Shown in pieces: positions 8,465-21,989 of a stretch of 64,000 bases of DNA (the stretch's first letter is position 1; each line of letters begins with the position of its first letter). The translations under genes were made by a program, and so were the position numbers. The notes below the pieces were generated by a model. The model made no database searches and had not been told where the DNA came from. It saw nothing but the letters and a program-made list of their open reading frames with translations. The stretch is taken from NCBI GenBank assembly GCA_035772405.1, contig JAYKKM010000373.1:919501-983500 (forward strand), given 5' to 3'. Source of the DNA: Chrysogorgia sp. JL179-B06. Lineage: Eukaryota; Cnidaria; Anthozoa; Scleralcyonacea; Chrysogorgiidae.

Positions 8465-11400
8465 GCTTGTATTTGCTCGTTGATGCCTTGTATTTGCTCG
8501 TCAATGCCTTGTATTTGCTCGTCAATGCCTTGTATTTGCTCGCCAGTGCCTTGTATTTGCTCGTCAATGCCTTGTATGTGCTCGTTGATGCCTTGTATTT
8601 GCTCGTTGATGCCTTGTATTTGCTCGTTGATGCCTTGTATTTGCTCGTTGATGCCTTGTATTTTATCGTTGATGCCGTGTATTTGCTCGTCAATTATTTG
8701 TATTTGCTATTCAATGCCTTGTATTTGCTCGTTGATGCCTTCTATTTGCTCGTCAATGCCTTGTATGTGCTCGTCAATGCCTTGTATTTGCTCCTCAATG
8801 CCTTGTAAACTCGTTCATTCCTTGTATTTGTTCGTCGATACCTTGTATTTGCTAGTCAATGCATTGTATTTGCTAGTCAATGCCTAGTATTTGCTCGTTG
8901 ATGCCTTGTATTTGCTAGTCAATGCCTTCTATTTGCTCGTCAATGCATTGTATTTGCTCGTCAATGCCATGTATTTGCTCGTCAATGCCTTGTATTTGCT
9001 CGTCAATACCTTGTAAACTCGTTCATGCCTTGTATTTGCTCGTCAATACCTTGTAAACTCGTTCATGCCTTGTATTTGCTAGTCTGTGCCTAGTATTTGC
9101 TCGTTGATGCCTTGTATTTGCTAGTCAATGCCTTGTATTTGCTCGTCAATGCATTGTATTTGCTCGTCAATGCCTTGTATTTGCTCGTCAATGCATTGAT
9201 TTGCTAGTCAATGCCTTGTATTTGCACCTCAATACCTTGTATTTGCTCGTCAATGCCCTGTATTTGCTCGTCGATGCCTTTTATTTGCTCGTCAATGCCT
9301 TGTATTTGCTCGTTGATGCCTTGTATTTGCTCGTCAATGCATTGTATTTGCTAGACAATGCCTGGTATTTGCTCGTTGATGCCTTGTATTTGCTCGTCAA
9401 TGCCTTGTATTTGCTCGTCAATGCCTTGTATTTGCTAGTCAATGCCTTCTATTTGCTCGTCAATGCCTTGTATATGCTCGTCAATGCCTTGTATTTGCTC
9501 GTCAATGCCTTGTATTTGCTCGTCAATGCATTGTATTAGCTAGACAATGCCTGGTATTTGCTCGTCAATGCCTTGTAATTGCTCGTTGATGCCTTGTATT
9601 TGCCATTCAATGCCTTGTATTTGCTCGTTGATGCCTTGTATTTGCTCGTCAATGCTTGTATTTGCTCGTCAATCCCTTGTATTTGCTCGTCAATACCTTG
9701 TATTTGCTCGTCAATGCCTTGTATTTGCTCGTCAATGCCTTGTATTTGCTCGTCGATGCCTTGTATTTGCAAGTCAATGCCTTGTATTTGCTAGTCAATG
9801 CCTTGTATTTGCTTGTCAATGCCTTGTATTTGCTCGTCAATGCCTTGTATTTGCTCGTCAATGCCTTGTATTTGCTCGTTGATGCCATGTATTTTCTCGT
9901 TGATGCCTTGTATTTTCTCGTTGATGTCTTGTATTTGCTCGTTGATTCCTTGTATTTGCTCGTCCATGCCTTGTATTTGCTATTCAAGGCCTTGTATTTG
10001 CTCGTCAATACCTTGTATTTGCTCGTCAATGCCTTGTGTTTGCTCGTTGATGCCATGTATTTTCTCGTTGATGCCTTGTATTTCTCGTTGATGTCTTGTA
10101 TTTGCTCGTTGATGCCTTGTATTTGCTCGTCCATGCCTTGTATTTGCTATTCAAGGCCTTGTATTTGCTCGTCAATGCCTTGTATTTGCACGTCAATGCC
10201 TTGTATTTGCTCGTCAATGCCTTGTATTTGCTCGTCAATGCCTTGTATGTGCTCGTTGATGACTTGTATTTGCTCGTTGATGTCTTGTATTTGCTCGTTG
10301 ATGCCTTGTATTTGCTCGTCCATGCCTTGTATTTGCTATTCAAGGCCTTGTATTTGCTCGTCAATGCCTTGTATTTGCTCGTCAATGCCTTGTATTTGCT
10401 CGTCAATGCCTTGTATTTGCTCGTCAATGCCTTGTATGTGCTCGTTGATGACTTGTATTTGCTCGTTGATGCCTTGTATTTGCTCGTTGATGCCTTGTAT
10501 TTGCTCGTTGATGCCTTGTATTTGCTCGTTGATGCCTTGTATTTGCTATTCAAGGCCTTGTATTTGCTCGTCAATGCCTTGTATTTGCTCGTCAATGCCT
10601 TGTATTTGCTCGTCAATGCCTTGTATTTGCTCGTCAATGCCTTGTATGTGCTCGTTGATGCCTTGTATTTGCTCGTTGATGCCTTGTATTTGCTCGTTGA
10701 TGCCTTGTATTTGCTCGTTGATGCCTTGTATGTTATCGTTGATGCCGTGTATTTGCACGTCAATTATTTGTATTTTCTATTCAATGCCTTGTATTTGCTC
10801 GTTGATGCCTTCTATTTGCTCGTCAATGCCTTGTATTTGCTCGTCAATGCCTTGTATTTGCTCGTCAATGCCTTGTAAACTCGTTCAAGCCTTGTATTTT
10901 CTCGTCGATGCCTTGTATTTGTTAGTCAATGCATTGTATTTGCTCGTCGATGCCTTGTATTTGCTCGTCGATGCATTGTATTTGCTCGTCAATGCCTTGT
11001 ATTTGCTCGTCAATGCATTGATTTGCTGTCAATGCCTTGTATTTGCCCGTTGATGCCTTGTATTTGCTAGTCAATGCCTTGTATTTGCTCCTCAATACCT
11101 TGTATTTGCTCGTCAATGCCTTGTATTTGCTCGTCAATGCCTTGTATTTGCTAGTCAATGCCTTGTATTTGCTCGTTGATGCCTTGTGTTTGCTCGTCAA
11201 TGCCTTGTATATGTGCTCGTTGATGCCTTGTATTTGCTTGTTGATGCCTTATATTTGCTCGTTGATGCCTTGTATTTGCTCGTTGATGCCTTGTATTTGC
11301 TATTCAATGCCTTGTATTTGCTCGTTGATGCCTTGTATTTGCTCGTTGATGCCTTGTATTTGCTCGTTGATGCCTTGTATTTGCTCGTCGATGCCTTGTA

Positions 11401-12253
11401 TTTGCTCGTTGATGCCTTGTATTTGCTCGTCAATGCTTTGTATTTTCTATTCAATGGCTTGTATTTGCTCGTTGATGCCTTGTATTTGCTCGTCAATGCC
11501 TTGTATTTGCTCGTCAATGCCTTGTATTTGCTCGTCAGTGCCTTGTATTTGCTCGTCAATGCCTTGTATGTGCTCGTTGATGCCTTGTATTTGCTCGTTG
11601 ATGCCTTGTATTTGCTCGTTGATGCCTTGTATTTTATGGTTGATGCCGTGTATTTTCTCGTCAATTCTTTGTATTTGCTATTCAATGCCTTGTATTTGCT
11701 CGTTGATGCCTTGTATTTGCTCGTCAATGCCTTGTATTTGCTCGTCAGTGCCTTGTATTTGCTCGTCAATGCCTTGTATGTGCTCGTTGATGCCTTGTAT
11801 TTGCTCGTTGATGCCTTGTATTTGCTCGTTGATGCCTTGTATTTTATCGTTGATGCCTTCTATTTGCTCGTCAATGCCTTGTATTTGCTCGTCAATGCCT
11901 TGTATTTGCTTGTCAATGGCTTGTAAACTCGTTCATGCCTTGTATTTGCACGTCGATGCCTTGTATTTGCTAGTCAATGCATTGTATTTGCTAGTCAATG
12001 CCTAGTATTTGCTCGTTGATGCCTTGTATTTGCTAGTCAATGCCTTCTATTTGCTCGTCAATGCATTGTATTTGCTCGTCAATGCCATGTATTTGCTCGT
12101 GAATGCATTGATTTGCTAGTCAATGCCTTGTATTTGCACCTCAATACCTTGTATTTGCTCGTCAATGCCTTGTATTTGCTCGTAAATACCTTGTAAACTC
12201 GTTCATGCCTTGTATTTGCTCGTCGATGCCTTGTATTTGCTACTCAATGCATT

Positions 12254-13680
12254 GTGTTCGCTCGTCGATGCCTTGTATTTGCTCGTCGATGCATTGTATT
12301 TGCTCGCCAATGCCTTGTATTTGCTTGTCGATGCATTGATTTGCTAGTCAATGCCTTGCATTTGCCCGTTGATGCCTTGTATTTGCTCGTCAATGCCTTG
12401 TATTTGCTCGTCAATGCCTTGTATTTGCTAGTCAATGCCCTGTATTTGCTCGTTGATGCCTTGTGTTTGCTCGTCAATGCCTTGTATGTGCTCGTTGATG
12501 CCTTGTATTTGCTCGTTGATGCCTTGTATTTGCTCGTTGATGCCTTGTATTTGCTCGTTGATGCCTTGTATTTGCTCGTTGATGCCTTGTATTTGCTCGT
12601 CAATGTTTTGTATTTGCTATTCAATGGCTTGTATTTGCTCGTTGATGCCTTATATTTGCTCGTCAATGCCTTGTATTTGCTCGTCAATGCCTTGTATTTG
12701 CTCGTCAGTGCCTTGTATTTGCTCGTCAATGCCTTGTATGTGCTCGTTGATGCCTTGTATTTGCTCGTTGATGCCTTGTATTTGCTCGTTGATGCCTTGT
12801 ATTTGCTCGTTGATGCCTTGTATTTTATCGTTGATGCCGTGTATTTGCTCGTCAATTCTTTGTATTTGCTATTCAATGCCTTGTTTTTGCGCGTTGATGC
12901 CTTCTATTTGCTCGTGAATGCCTTGTATTTGCTCGTCAATGCCTTGTATTTGCTAGTCAATGCATTGTGTTTGCTCGTCGATGCCTTGTATTTGCTCGTC
13001 GATGCATTGTATTTGCTCGTCAATGCCTTGTATTTGCTTGTCGATGCATTGATTTGCTAGTCAATGCCTTGCATTTGCCCGTTGATGCCTTGTATTTGCT
13101 CGTCAATGCCTTGTATTTGCTCGTCAATGCCTTGTGTTTGCTCGTCAATGCCTTGTATGTGCTCGTTGATGCCTTGTATTTGCTCGTTGATGCCTTGTAT
13201 TTGCTCGTTGATGCCTTGTATTTGCTCGTTGATGCCTTGTATTTGCTCGTTGATGCCTTGTATTTGCTCGTCAATGTTTTGTATTTGCTATTCAATGGCT
13301 TGTATTTGCTCGTTGATGCCTTATATTTGCTCGTCAATGCCTTGTATTTGCTCGTCAATGCCTTGTATTTGCTCGTCAGTGCCTTGTATTTGCTCGTCAA
13401 TGCCTTGTATGTGCTCGTTGATGCCTTGTATTTGCTCGTTGATGCCTTGTATTTGCTCGTTGATGCCTTGTATTTGCTCGTTGATGCCTTGTATTTTATC
13501 GTTGATGCCGTGTATTTGCTCGTCAATTCTTTGTATTTGCTATTCAATGCCTTGTATTTGCTCGTTGATGCCTTCTATTTGCTCGTCAATGCCTTGTATT
13601 TGCTCGTCAATGCTTGTATTTGCTCGTCAATGCCTTGTATTCGTTCATGCCTTGTATTTGCTCGTCGATGCCTTGTCTAG
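12254..13680. repeat. 713-bp higher-order repeat pair in block B
   Basis: The series of variant monomers starting at 12254 (GTTCGCTCG/GTTTGCTCG, GATGCATTG, GCATTTGCCC, GTGTTTGC, TATGTGCTCG) is repeated from 12967. The offset is 713 bp at the start and 671 bp towards the end, the second copy lacking two 21-bp units. Unequal exchange within the array is the usual cause. Confidence 0.8.
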
Positions 13681-15660
13681 TCAATGCATTGTATTTGCTA
13701 GTCAATGCCTAGTATTTGCTCGTTGATGCCTTGTATTTGCTATTCAATGCCTTGTATTTGCTCGTTGATGCCTTGTATTTGCTCGTTGATGCCTTGTATT
13801 TGCTCGTCAATGCCTTGTATTTGCTAGTCAATGCATTGTATTTGCTCGTCGATGCCTTGTATTTGCTCGTCGATGCATTGTATTTGCTCGTCAATGCCTT
13901 GTATTTGCTTGTCGATGCATTGATTTGCTATTTGCTCGTCAATGCCTTGTATTTGCTCGTCAATGCCTTGTATTTGCTCGTCAATGCCTTGTATTTGCTC
14001 GTCAATGCCTTGTATTTGCTCGTTGATGCCTTGTATTTGCTCGTCAATGCCTTGTATGTGCTCGTTGATGCCTTGTATTTGCTCGTTGATGCCTTGTATT
14101 CGTTGACTTGTATTTGCTCGTTGATGCCTTGTATTTGCTCGTTGATGCCTTGTATTTGCTCGTTGATGCCTTGTATTTGCTCGTCAATGTTTTGTATTTG
14201 CTATTCAATGGCTTGTATTTGCTCGTTGATGCCTTATATTTGCTCGTCAATGCCTTGTATTTGCTCGTCAATGCCTTGTATTTGCTCGTCAATGCCTTGT
14301 ATTTGCTCGTCAATGCCTTGTATTGCTCGTTGCTTGTATTTGCTCGTTGATGCTTGTATTTGCTTGATGCCTTGTATTTGCTCGTTGATGCCTTGTATTT
14401 GCTCGTCAATGCCTTGTATTTGCTCGTTGATGCCTTGTATTTGCTCGTTGATGTGTATTTGCTCGTCAATGCCTTGTATTTGCTCGTCAATGCCTTGTAT
14501 TTGCTCGTCAATGCCTTGTATTTGCTCGTCGATGCCTTGTATTTGCTCGTCGATGCCTTGTATTTGCTCGTCAATGCCTTGTATTTGCTCGTTGATGCCT
14601 TGTATTTGCTCGTTGATGCCTTGTATTTGCTCGTTGATGCCTTGTATTTGCTCGTCGTGCCTTGTATCGTTGATGCCTTGTATTTGCTCGTCAATGCCTT
14701 GTATTTGCTATTCAATGCCTTGTATTTGCTCGTTGATGCCTTCATTTGCTCGTGATGCCTTGTATTTGCTCGTCAATGCCTTGTATTTGCTCGTCAATGC
14801 CTTGTATTTGCTCGTCAATGCCTTGTAAATTTGCTCGTTCATGCCTTGTATTTGCTCGTCGATGCCTTGTATTTGCTAGTCAATGCCTTGTATTTGCTCG
14901 TTGATGCCTTGTATTTGCTAGTCAATGCCTTGTATTTGCTCGTTGATGCCTTGTATTTGCTCGTTATGCCTGTATTTGCTCGTTGATGCTTGTATTTGCT
15001 CGTCAATGCCTTGTATTTGCTCGTTGATGCCTTGTATTTGCTCGTCAATGCCTTGTATTTGCTCTTGCTATATGCCTTGTATTTGCTCGTTGATGCTTGT
15101 ATTTGCTCGTTGATGCCTTGTATTGCTCGTTGCCTTGTATTTGCTCGTCAATGCCTTGTATTTGCTCGTCATGCCTTGTATTTGCTCGTCGATGCCTTGT
15201 ATTTGCTCGTCAATGCCTTGTATTTGCTCGTCAATGCCTTGTAATTTGCTATTTCGATGCCTTGTATTTGCTCGTCAATGCCTTGTATTTGCTCGTCAAT
15301 GCCTTGTATTTGCTCGTCAATGCCTTGTATTTGCTCGTGATGCCTTGTATTTGCTCGTTGATGCCTTGTATTGTATTGCTCGTCAATGCCTTGTATTTGC
15401 TCGTTGATGCCTTGTATTTGCTCGTCAATGCCTGTATTTGCTCGTTGATGCCTTGTATTTGCTCGATGCTATTGTATTGCTCGTGATGCCTTGTAATTTG
15501 CTCGTCAATGCCTTGTATTGCTAGTCAATGCCTTGTATTTGCTCGTCAATGCCTTGTATTTGCTCGTCAATGCTTGTATTTGCTCGTTGCATTGTATTTG
15601 CTCGTCAATGCCTTGTATTTGCTCGTCAATGCCTTGTATTTGCTCGTCAAGCTTGTATTT
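13606..15660. repeat. Indel-rich stretch of the satellite
   Basis: Elsewhere the 21-bp period is nearly perfect, but here many units have lost 1-8 bases, for example CAATGCTTGTATT, GTATTCGTTGACTTG, GTTGATGTGTATTT, GTATCGTTGATGCC and CTCGTTGCTTG. The losses follow no HOR and are not found in other copies. The monomers themselves are mostly the common types. Low consensus accuracy or gap filling in the assembly is a plain explanation; real local decay is the alternative. Confidence 0.75.
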
Positions 15661-18600
15661 GCTCGTCAATGCCTTGTATGTGCTCGTTGATGCCTTGTAT
15701 TTGCTCGTTGATGCCTTGTATTTGCTCGTTGATGCCTTGTATTTGCTCGTTGATGCCTTGTATTTGATCGTTGATGCCGTGTATTTGCTCGTCAATTATT
15801 TGTATTTGCTCGTCAATGCCTTGTATTTGCTCGTCAATGCCTTGTATTTGCTCGTCAGTGCCTTGTATTTGCTCGTCAATGCCTTGTATGTGCTCGTTGA
15901 TGCCTTGTATTTGCTCGTTGATGCCTTGTATTTGCTCGTTGATGCCTTGTATTTGCTCGTTGATGCCTTGTATTTTATCGTTGATGCCGTGTATTTGCTC
16001 GTCAATTATTTGTATTTGCTATTCAATGCCTTGTATTTGCTCGTTGATGCCTTCTATTTGCTCGTGAATGCCTTGTATTTGCTCGTCAATGCCTTGTATT
16101 TGCTCGTCAATGCCTTGTAAACTCGTTCATGCCTTGTATTTGCTCGTCGATGCCTTGTATTTGCTAGTCAATGCATTGTATTTGCTAGTCAATGCCTAGT
16201 ATCTGCTCGTTGATGCCTTGTATTTGCTATTCAATGCCTTGTATTTGCTCGTTGATGCCTTGTATTTGCTCGTTGATGCCTTGTATTTGCTCGTTGATGC
16301 CTTGTATTTGCTCGTTGATGCCTTGTATTTGCTCGTCAATGTTTTGTATTTGCTATTCAATGGCTTGTATTTGCTCGTTGATGCCTTATATTTGCTCGTC
16401 AATGCCTTGTATTTGCTCGTCAATGCCTTGTATTTGCTCGTCAGTGCCTTGTATTTGCTCGTCAATGCCTTGTATGTGCTCGTTGATGCCTTGTATTTGC
16501 TCGTTGATGCCTTGTATTTGCTCGTTGATGCCTTGTATTTGCTCGTTGATGCCTTGTATTTTATCGTTGATGCCGTGTATTTGCTCGTCAATTCTTTGTA
16601 TTTGCTATTCAATGCCTTGTATTTGCTCGTTGATGCCTTCTATTTGCTCGTGAGTGCCTTGTATTTGCTCGTCAATGCCTTGTATTTGCTCGTCAATGCC
16701 TTGTAAACTCGTTCATGCCTTGTATTTGCTCGTCGATGCCTTGTATTTGCTAGTCAATGCATTGTATTTGCTAGTCAATGCCTAGTATTTGCTCGTTGAT
16801 GCCTTGTATTTGCTATTCAATGCCTTGTATTTGCTCGTTGATGCCTTGTATTTGCTCGTTGATGCCTTGTATTTGCTCGTCAATCCCTTGTATTTGCTAG
16901 TCAATGCATTGTGTTTGCTATTCAATGGCTTGTATTTGCTCGTTGATGCCTTGTATTTGCTCGTCAATGCCTTGTATTTGCTCGTCAATGCCTTGTATTT
17001 GCTCGCCAGTGCCTTGTATTTGCTCGTCAATGCCTTGTATGTGCTCGTTGATGCCTTGTATTTGCTCGTTGATGCCTTGTATTTGCTCGTTGGTGCCTTG
17101 TATTTGCTCGTTGATGCCTTGTATTTTATCGTTGATGCCGTGTATTTGCTCGTCAATTCTTTGTATTTGCTATTCAATGCCTTGTATTTGCTCGTTGATG
17201 CCTTCTATTGGCTCGTCAATGCCTTGTATGTGCTCGTCAATGCCTTATATTTGCTCCTCAATGCCTTGTACACTCGTTCATGCCTTGTATTTGTTCGTCG
17301 ATACCTTGTATTTGCTAGTCAATGCATTGTATTTGCTAGTCAATGCCTAGTATTTGCTCGTTGATGCCTTGTATTTGCTAGTCAATGCCTTCTATTTGCT
17401 CGTCAATGCATTGTATTTGCTCGTCAATGCCATGTATTTGCTCGTCAATGCCTTGTATTTGCTCGTCAATACCTTGTAAACTCGTTCATGCCTTGTATTT
17501 GCTCGTCGATGCCTTGTATTTGCTAGTCAATGCATTGTGTTTGCTCGTCGATGCCTTGTATTTGCTCGTCGATGCATTGTATTTGCTCGTCAATGCCTTG
17601 TATTTGCTTGTCGATGCATTGATTTGCTAGTCAATGCCTTGCATTTGCCCGTTGATGCCTTGTATTTGCTCGTCAATGCCTTGTATTTGCTCCTCAATGC
17701 CTTGTATTTGCTCGTCAATGCCTTGTATATGCTCGTCAATGCCTTGTATTTGCTCGTCAATGCCTGGCATTTGCTCGTTGATGCCTTGTATTTGCTCGTC
17801 AATGTCTTGTATTTGCTCATCAATGTCTTGTATTTGCTCGTCAATGCCTTGTAATTGCTCGTTGATGCCTTGTATTTGCTATTCAATGCCATGTATTTGC
17901 TCGTCAATGCCTTGTATTTGCTCGTCAATACCTTGTAAACTCGTTCATGCCTTGTATTTGCTCGTCGATGCCTTGTATTTGCTCGTCAATGCCTTGTATT
18001 TGCTCGTCAATCCCTTGTATTTGCTCGTCAATGCCTTGTATTTGCTCGTCAATGCCTTGTATTTGCTAGTCAATGAATTGTATTTGCTCGTCGATGCCAT
18101 GTATTTGCTCGTTGATGCCTTGTATTTGCTCGTCAATGCCTTGTATTTGCTCCTCAATGCCTTGTATTTGCTCGTCAATGCCTTGTATATGCTCGTCAAT
18201 GCCTTGTATTTGCTCGTCAATGCCTGGCATTTGCTCGTTGATGCCTTGTATTTGCTCGTCAATGCCTTGTATTTGCTCGTCAATGCCTTGTAATTGCTCG
18301 TTGATGCCTTGTATTTGCTATTCAATGCCTTGTATTTGCTCGTTGATGCCTTGTATTTGCTCGTCAATGCCTTGTATTTGCTCGTCAATCCCTTGTATTT
18401 GCTCGTCAATGCCTTGTATTTGCTCGTCAATGCCTTGTATTTGCTAGTCAATGCATTGTATTTGCTCGTCGATGCCATGTATTTGCTCGTTGATGCCTTG
18501 TATTTGCTAGTCAGTGCCTTGTATTTGCTCGTCAATGCATTGTATTTGCTCGTCAATGCCTTGTAATTGCTCGTTGATGCCTTGTATTTGCTCGTCAATG

Positions 18601-18784
18601 CCTTGTATTTGTTAGTCAATGCATTGTATTTGCTCGTGAATGCCTTGTATTTGCTCGTTGATGCCTTGTATTTGATAGTCAATGCCTTGTATTTGCTCGT
18701 CAATGCATTGTATTTGCTAGTCAATGCCTTCTATGTGCTCGTTGATGCCTTGTATTTGCTCGTCGATGCCTTGTATTTGCTAGT

Positions 18785-18794
18785 CAATGCATTG
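18785..18794. other. Orientation switch of the satellite at a perfect palindrome
   Basis: To the left all monomers read TATTTGCTAGTCAATGC; to the right all read GCATCAACGAGCAAATA. The two meet at CAATGCATTG, a 10-bp perfect palindrome formed by a common variant monomer. The monomer types on the two sides do not mirror each other beyond this, so it is an inversion junction and not the centre of a long perfect palindrome. No other orientation change occurs in the window. Confidence 0.92.
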
Positions 18795-21619
18795 CATCAA
18801 CGAGCAAATACAAGGCATTGACGAGCAAATGCAATGCATTGACGAGCAAATACAAGGCATTGACGAGCAAATACAAGGCATTGACGAGCAAATAGAAGGC
18901 ATCAACGAGCAAATACAAGGCATTGACGAGCAAATACAATGCATTGACTAGCAAATACAAGGCATTGACTAGCAAATACTATGCATCGACGAGCAAATAC
19001 AAGGCATCGACGAGCAAATACAAGGCTTGAACGAGTTTACAAAGCATTGGCGAGCAAATACAAGGCATTGACGAGCAAATACAAGGCATTGACGAGCAAA
19101 TACAAGCCATTGACGAGCAAATACAAGGCATCAACGAGCAAATACAAGACCTTGATTAGCAAATACAAGGCATTGACGAGCAAATACAAGGCATCAACGA
19201 GCAAATAGAAGGCATCAACCAGCACATACAAGGCATCAACGAGCACATACAAGGCATTGACGAGCAAATACAAGGCATTGACGAGCAAATACAAGGCATT
19301 GACGAGCAAATACAAGGCATTGACGAGAAAATACAAGGCATTGACTAGCAAATACAAGCCATTGACGAGCAAATACAAGGCATCAACGAGCAAATACAAG
19401 ACCTTGAATAGCAAATACATGGCATTGACGAGCAAATACAAGGCATCAACGAGCAAATAGAAGGCATCAACCAGCACATACAATGCATCAACGAGCACAT
19501 ACAAGGCATTGACGAGCAAATACAAGGCATTGACGAGCAAATACAAGGCATTGACGAGCAAATACAAGGCATTGACGAGCAAATACAAGGCATTGACTAG
19601 CAAATACAAGGCATTGACTAGCAAATACAATGCATCGACGAGCAAATACAAGGCATCGACGAGCAAATACAAGACATTGACGAGCAAATACAAGGCATTG
19701 ACGAGCAAATACAAGGCATTGACCAGCAAATACAAGGCATTGACGAGCAAATACAAGGCATCAACGAGCAAATACGCATCAACGAGCAAATACAAGGCAT
19801 CAACGAGCAAATACAAGGCATCAACGAGCAAATACATGGCATCAACGAGCAAATACAAGGCATTGACGAGCAAATACAAGGCATTGACGAGCAAATAGAA
19901 GGCATTGACTAGCAAATACAAGGCATTGACTAGCATATACAATGCATCGACGAGCAAATACAAGGCATCGACGAGAAAATACAAGGCATTGACGAGCAAA
20001 TACAAGGCATCAACGAGCACATATAAGGCATTGACGAGCAAATACAATGCATTGACGAGCAAATACAAGGCATTGACTAGCAAATACTATGCATCGACGA
20101 GCAAATACAAGGCATCGACGAGAAAATACAAGGCTTGAACGAGTTTACAAAGCATTGGCGAGCAAATACAAGGCATTGACGAGCAAATACAAGGCATTGA
20201 CGAGCAAATACAAGCCATTGACGAGCAAATACAAGGCATCAACGAGCAAATACAAGACCTTGATTAGCAAATACAAGGCATTGACGAGCAAATACAAGGC
20301 ATCAACGAGCAAATAGAAGGCATCAACCAGCACATACAAGGCATCAACGAGCACATACAAGGCATTGACGAGCAAATACAAGGCATTGACGAGCAAATAC
20401 AAGGCATTGACGAGCAAATACAAGGCATTGACGAGCAAATACAAGGCATTGACTAGCAAATACAAGCCATTGACGAGCAAATACAAGGCATCAACGAGCA
20501 AATACAAGACCTTGAATAGCAAATACAAGGCATTGACGAGCAAATACAAGGCATCAACGAGCAAATAGAAGGCATCAACCAGCACAACAAGGCATCAACG
20601 AGCACATACAAGGCACTGACGAGCAAATACAAGGCATTGACGAGCAAATACAAGGCATTGACGAGCAAATACAAGGCATTGACGAGCAAATACAAGGCAT
20701 TGACTAGCAAATACAAGGCATTGACTAGCAAATACAATGCATCGACGAGCAAATACAAGGCATCGACGAGCAAATACAAGACATTGACGAGCAAATACAA
20801 GGCATTGACGAGCAAATACAAGGCATTGACCAGCAAATACAAGGCATTGACGAGCAAATACAAGGCATCAACGAGCAAATACGCATCAACGAGCAAATAC
20901 AAGGCATCAACGAGCAAATACAAGGCATCAACGAGCAAATACATGGCATCAACGAGCAAATACAAGGCATTGACGAGGAAATACAAGGCATTGACGAGCA
21001 AATAGAAGGCATTGACTAGCAAATACAAGGCATTGACTAGCATATACAATGCATCGACGAGCAAATACAAGGCATCGACGAGAAAATACAAGGCATTGAC
21101 GAGCAAATACAAGGCATCAACGAGCACATATAAGGCATTGACGAGCAAATACAAGGCATTGACGAGCAAATACAAGGCATTGACGAGCAAATACAAGGCA
21201 TTGACGAGCAAATACAAGGCATTGACTAGCAAATACAAGGCATTGACTAGCAAATACAATGCATCGACGAGCAAATACAAGGCATCGACGAGCAAATACA
21301 AGGCATTGACGAGCAAATACAAGGCATTGACGAGCAAATACAAGGCATTGACCAGCAAATACAAGGCATTGACGAGCAAATACAAGGCATCAACGAGCAA
21401 ATACGCATCAACGAGCAAATACAAGGCATCAACGAGCAAACACAAGGCATCAACGAGCAAACACAAGGCATCAACGAGCAAATAAATGGCATCAACGAGC
21501 AAATACAAGGCATTGACGAGCAAATACAAGGGATTGACGAGCAAATACAAGGCATTGACGAGCAAATACAAGGCATCAACGAGCAAATACAGGGCATTAA
21601 CGAGCAAATACAATACATT
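18795..21619. repeat. 21-bp satellite block C (CAAGGCATTG orientation), 1.1-kb HOR
   Basis: Array in the inverted orientation. A unit of about 1,108 bp is present twice: from about 18981 and from 20089, each starting with a run around TATGCATCGACGAG and TTGAACGAGTTTACAAAGC. The offset stays at 1,107-1,108 bp to about 21120. Single-base indels such as CAGCACAACAAGG near 20583 make the small offset change. No gene. Confidence 0.92.
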
Positions 21620-21987
21620 AGATAGATAGATAGATAGTTTATTGAAGTTATAACTTACAGCATCAAAGGCTGAATTAAAATAACCTTTACATTAAAAAGT
21701 ATATATTTATATGTTACACTAAAATTTTATAAAATTATGATTACATTCTTAATACGAGTATCTATAGGAATTGTATGGAATAAAACTGTTCTTCAATCTA
21801 TTTGTCTTACATTTTGGGAGCTGAAACATGCGTCTGTTGCGTAAGCATACGGTACTATTGTTTCTAGGAGGCAATAGTTTATGCAGTTTATGTAAATTAT
21901 CATCGATAATTTCCTGAAATAACTTATCGTTTAAACTTTGTCGTCTACTGGACAGTGTTCCAAAGTTCACTGTTTGTAAAGCTTGGC
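21620..21987 (-). mobile_element. 5'-truncated LINE (CR1/L2-like) 3' end
   Basis: About 368 bp of non-satellite DNA. On the minus strand it carries the last 75 or so codons of a non-LTR retrotransposon ORF2, ending at 21749: motifs LHKLLPP, then LRNRRMFQLPKC, then NSFIP. This order is typical of the C-terminus of CR1/L2-group reverse transcriptases of marine invertebrates, recognised by eye only. A 3' UTR of about 105 bp follows, with CAATAAA at 21644-21638 and then TATC repeats (21637-21619) in place of poly(A). Short microsatellite tails are usual for CR1/L2 elements. The flanks join at CATT and GACGAG, giving at most a 2-bp target duplication (TT). Confidence 0.75.
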
Positions 21988-21989
21988 TT

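Larger units (their letters stand above)
7483..18794. repeat. 21-bp satellite block B (TATTTGCTCG orientation)
   Basis: Continuous 21-bp array of 11.3 kb in the same orientation as block A. It has HORs of a few hundred bp, often delimited by a 19-bp unit CTTGTAAACTCGTTCATGC (near 8198, 8807, 9012, 9053, 10873, 11921, 12190, 16117, 16703, 17475 and 17936). One clear pair is offset 713 bp (from 12254 and 12967), falling to 671 bp after loss of two units. The part from about 13606 to 15660 is unusually rich in small indels. No gene, promoter or RNA gene is supported. Confidence 0.95.

Noticed and set aside
18784..18975. Long perfect hairpin or palindrome centred on the inversion
   Set aside because: Beyond the 10-bp core the order of variant monomers on the two sides does not mirror, so only monomer-level complementarity exists.
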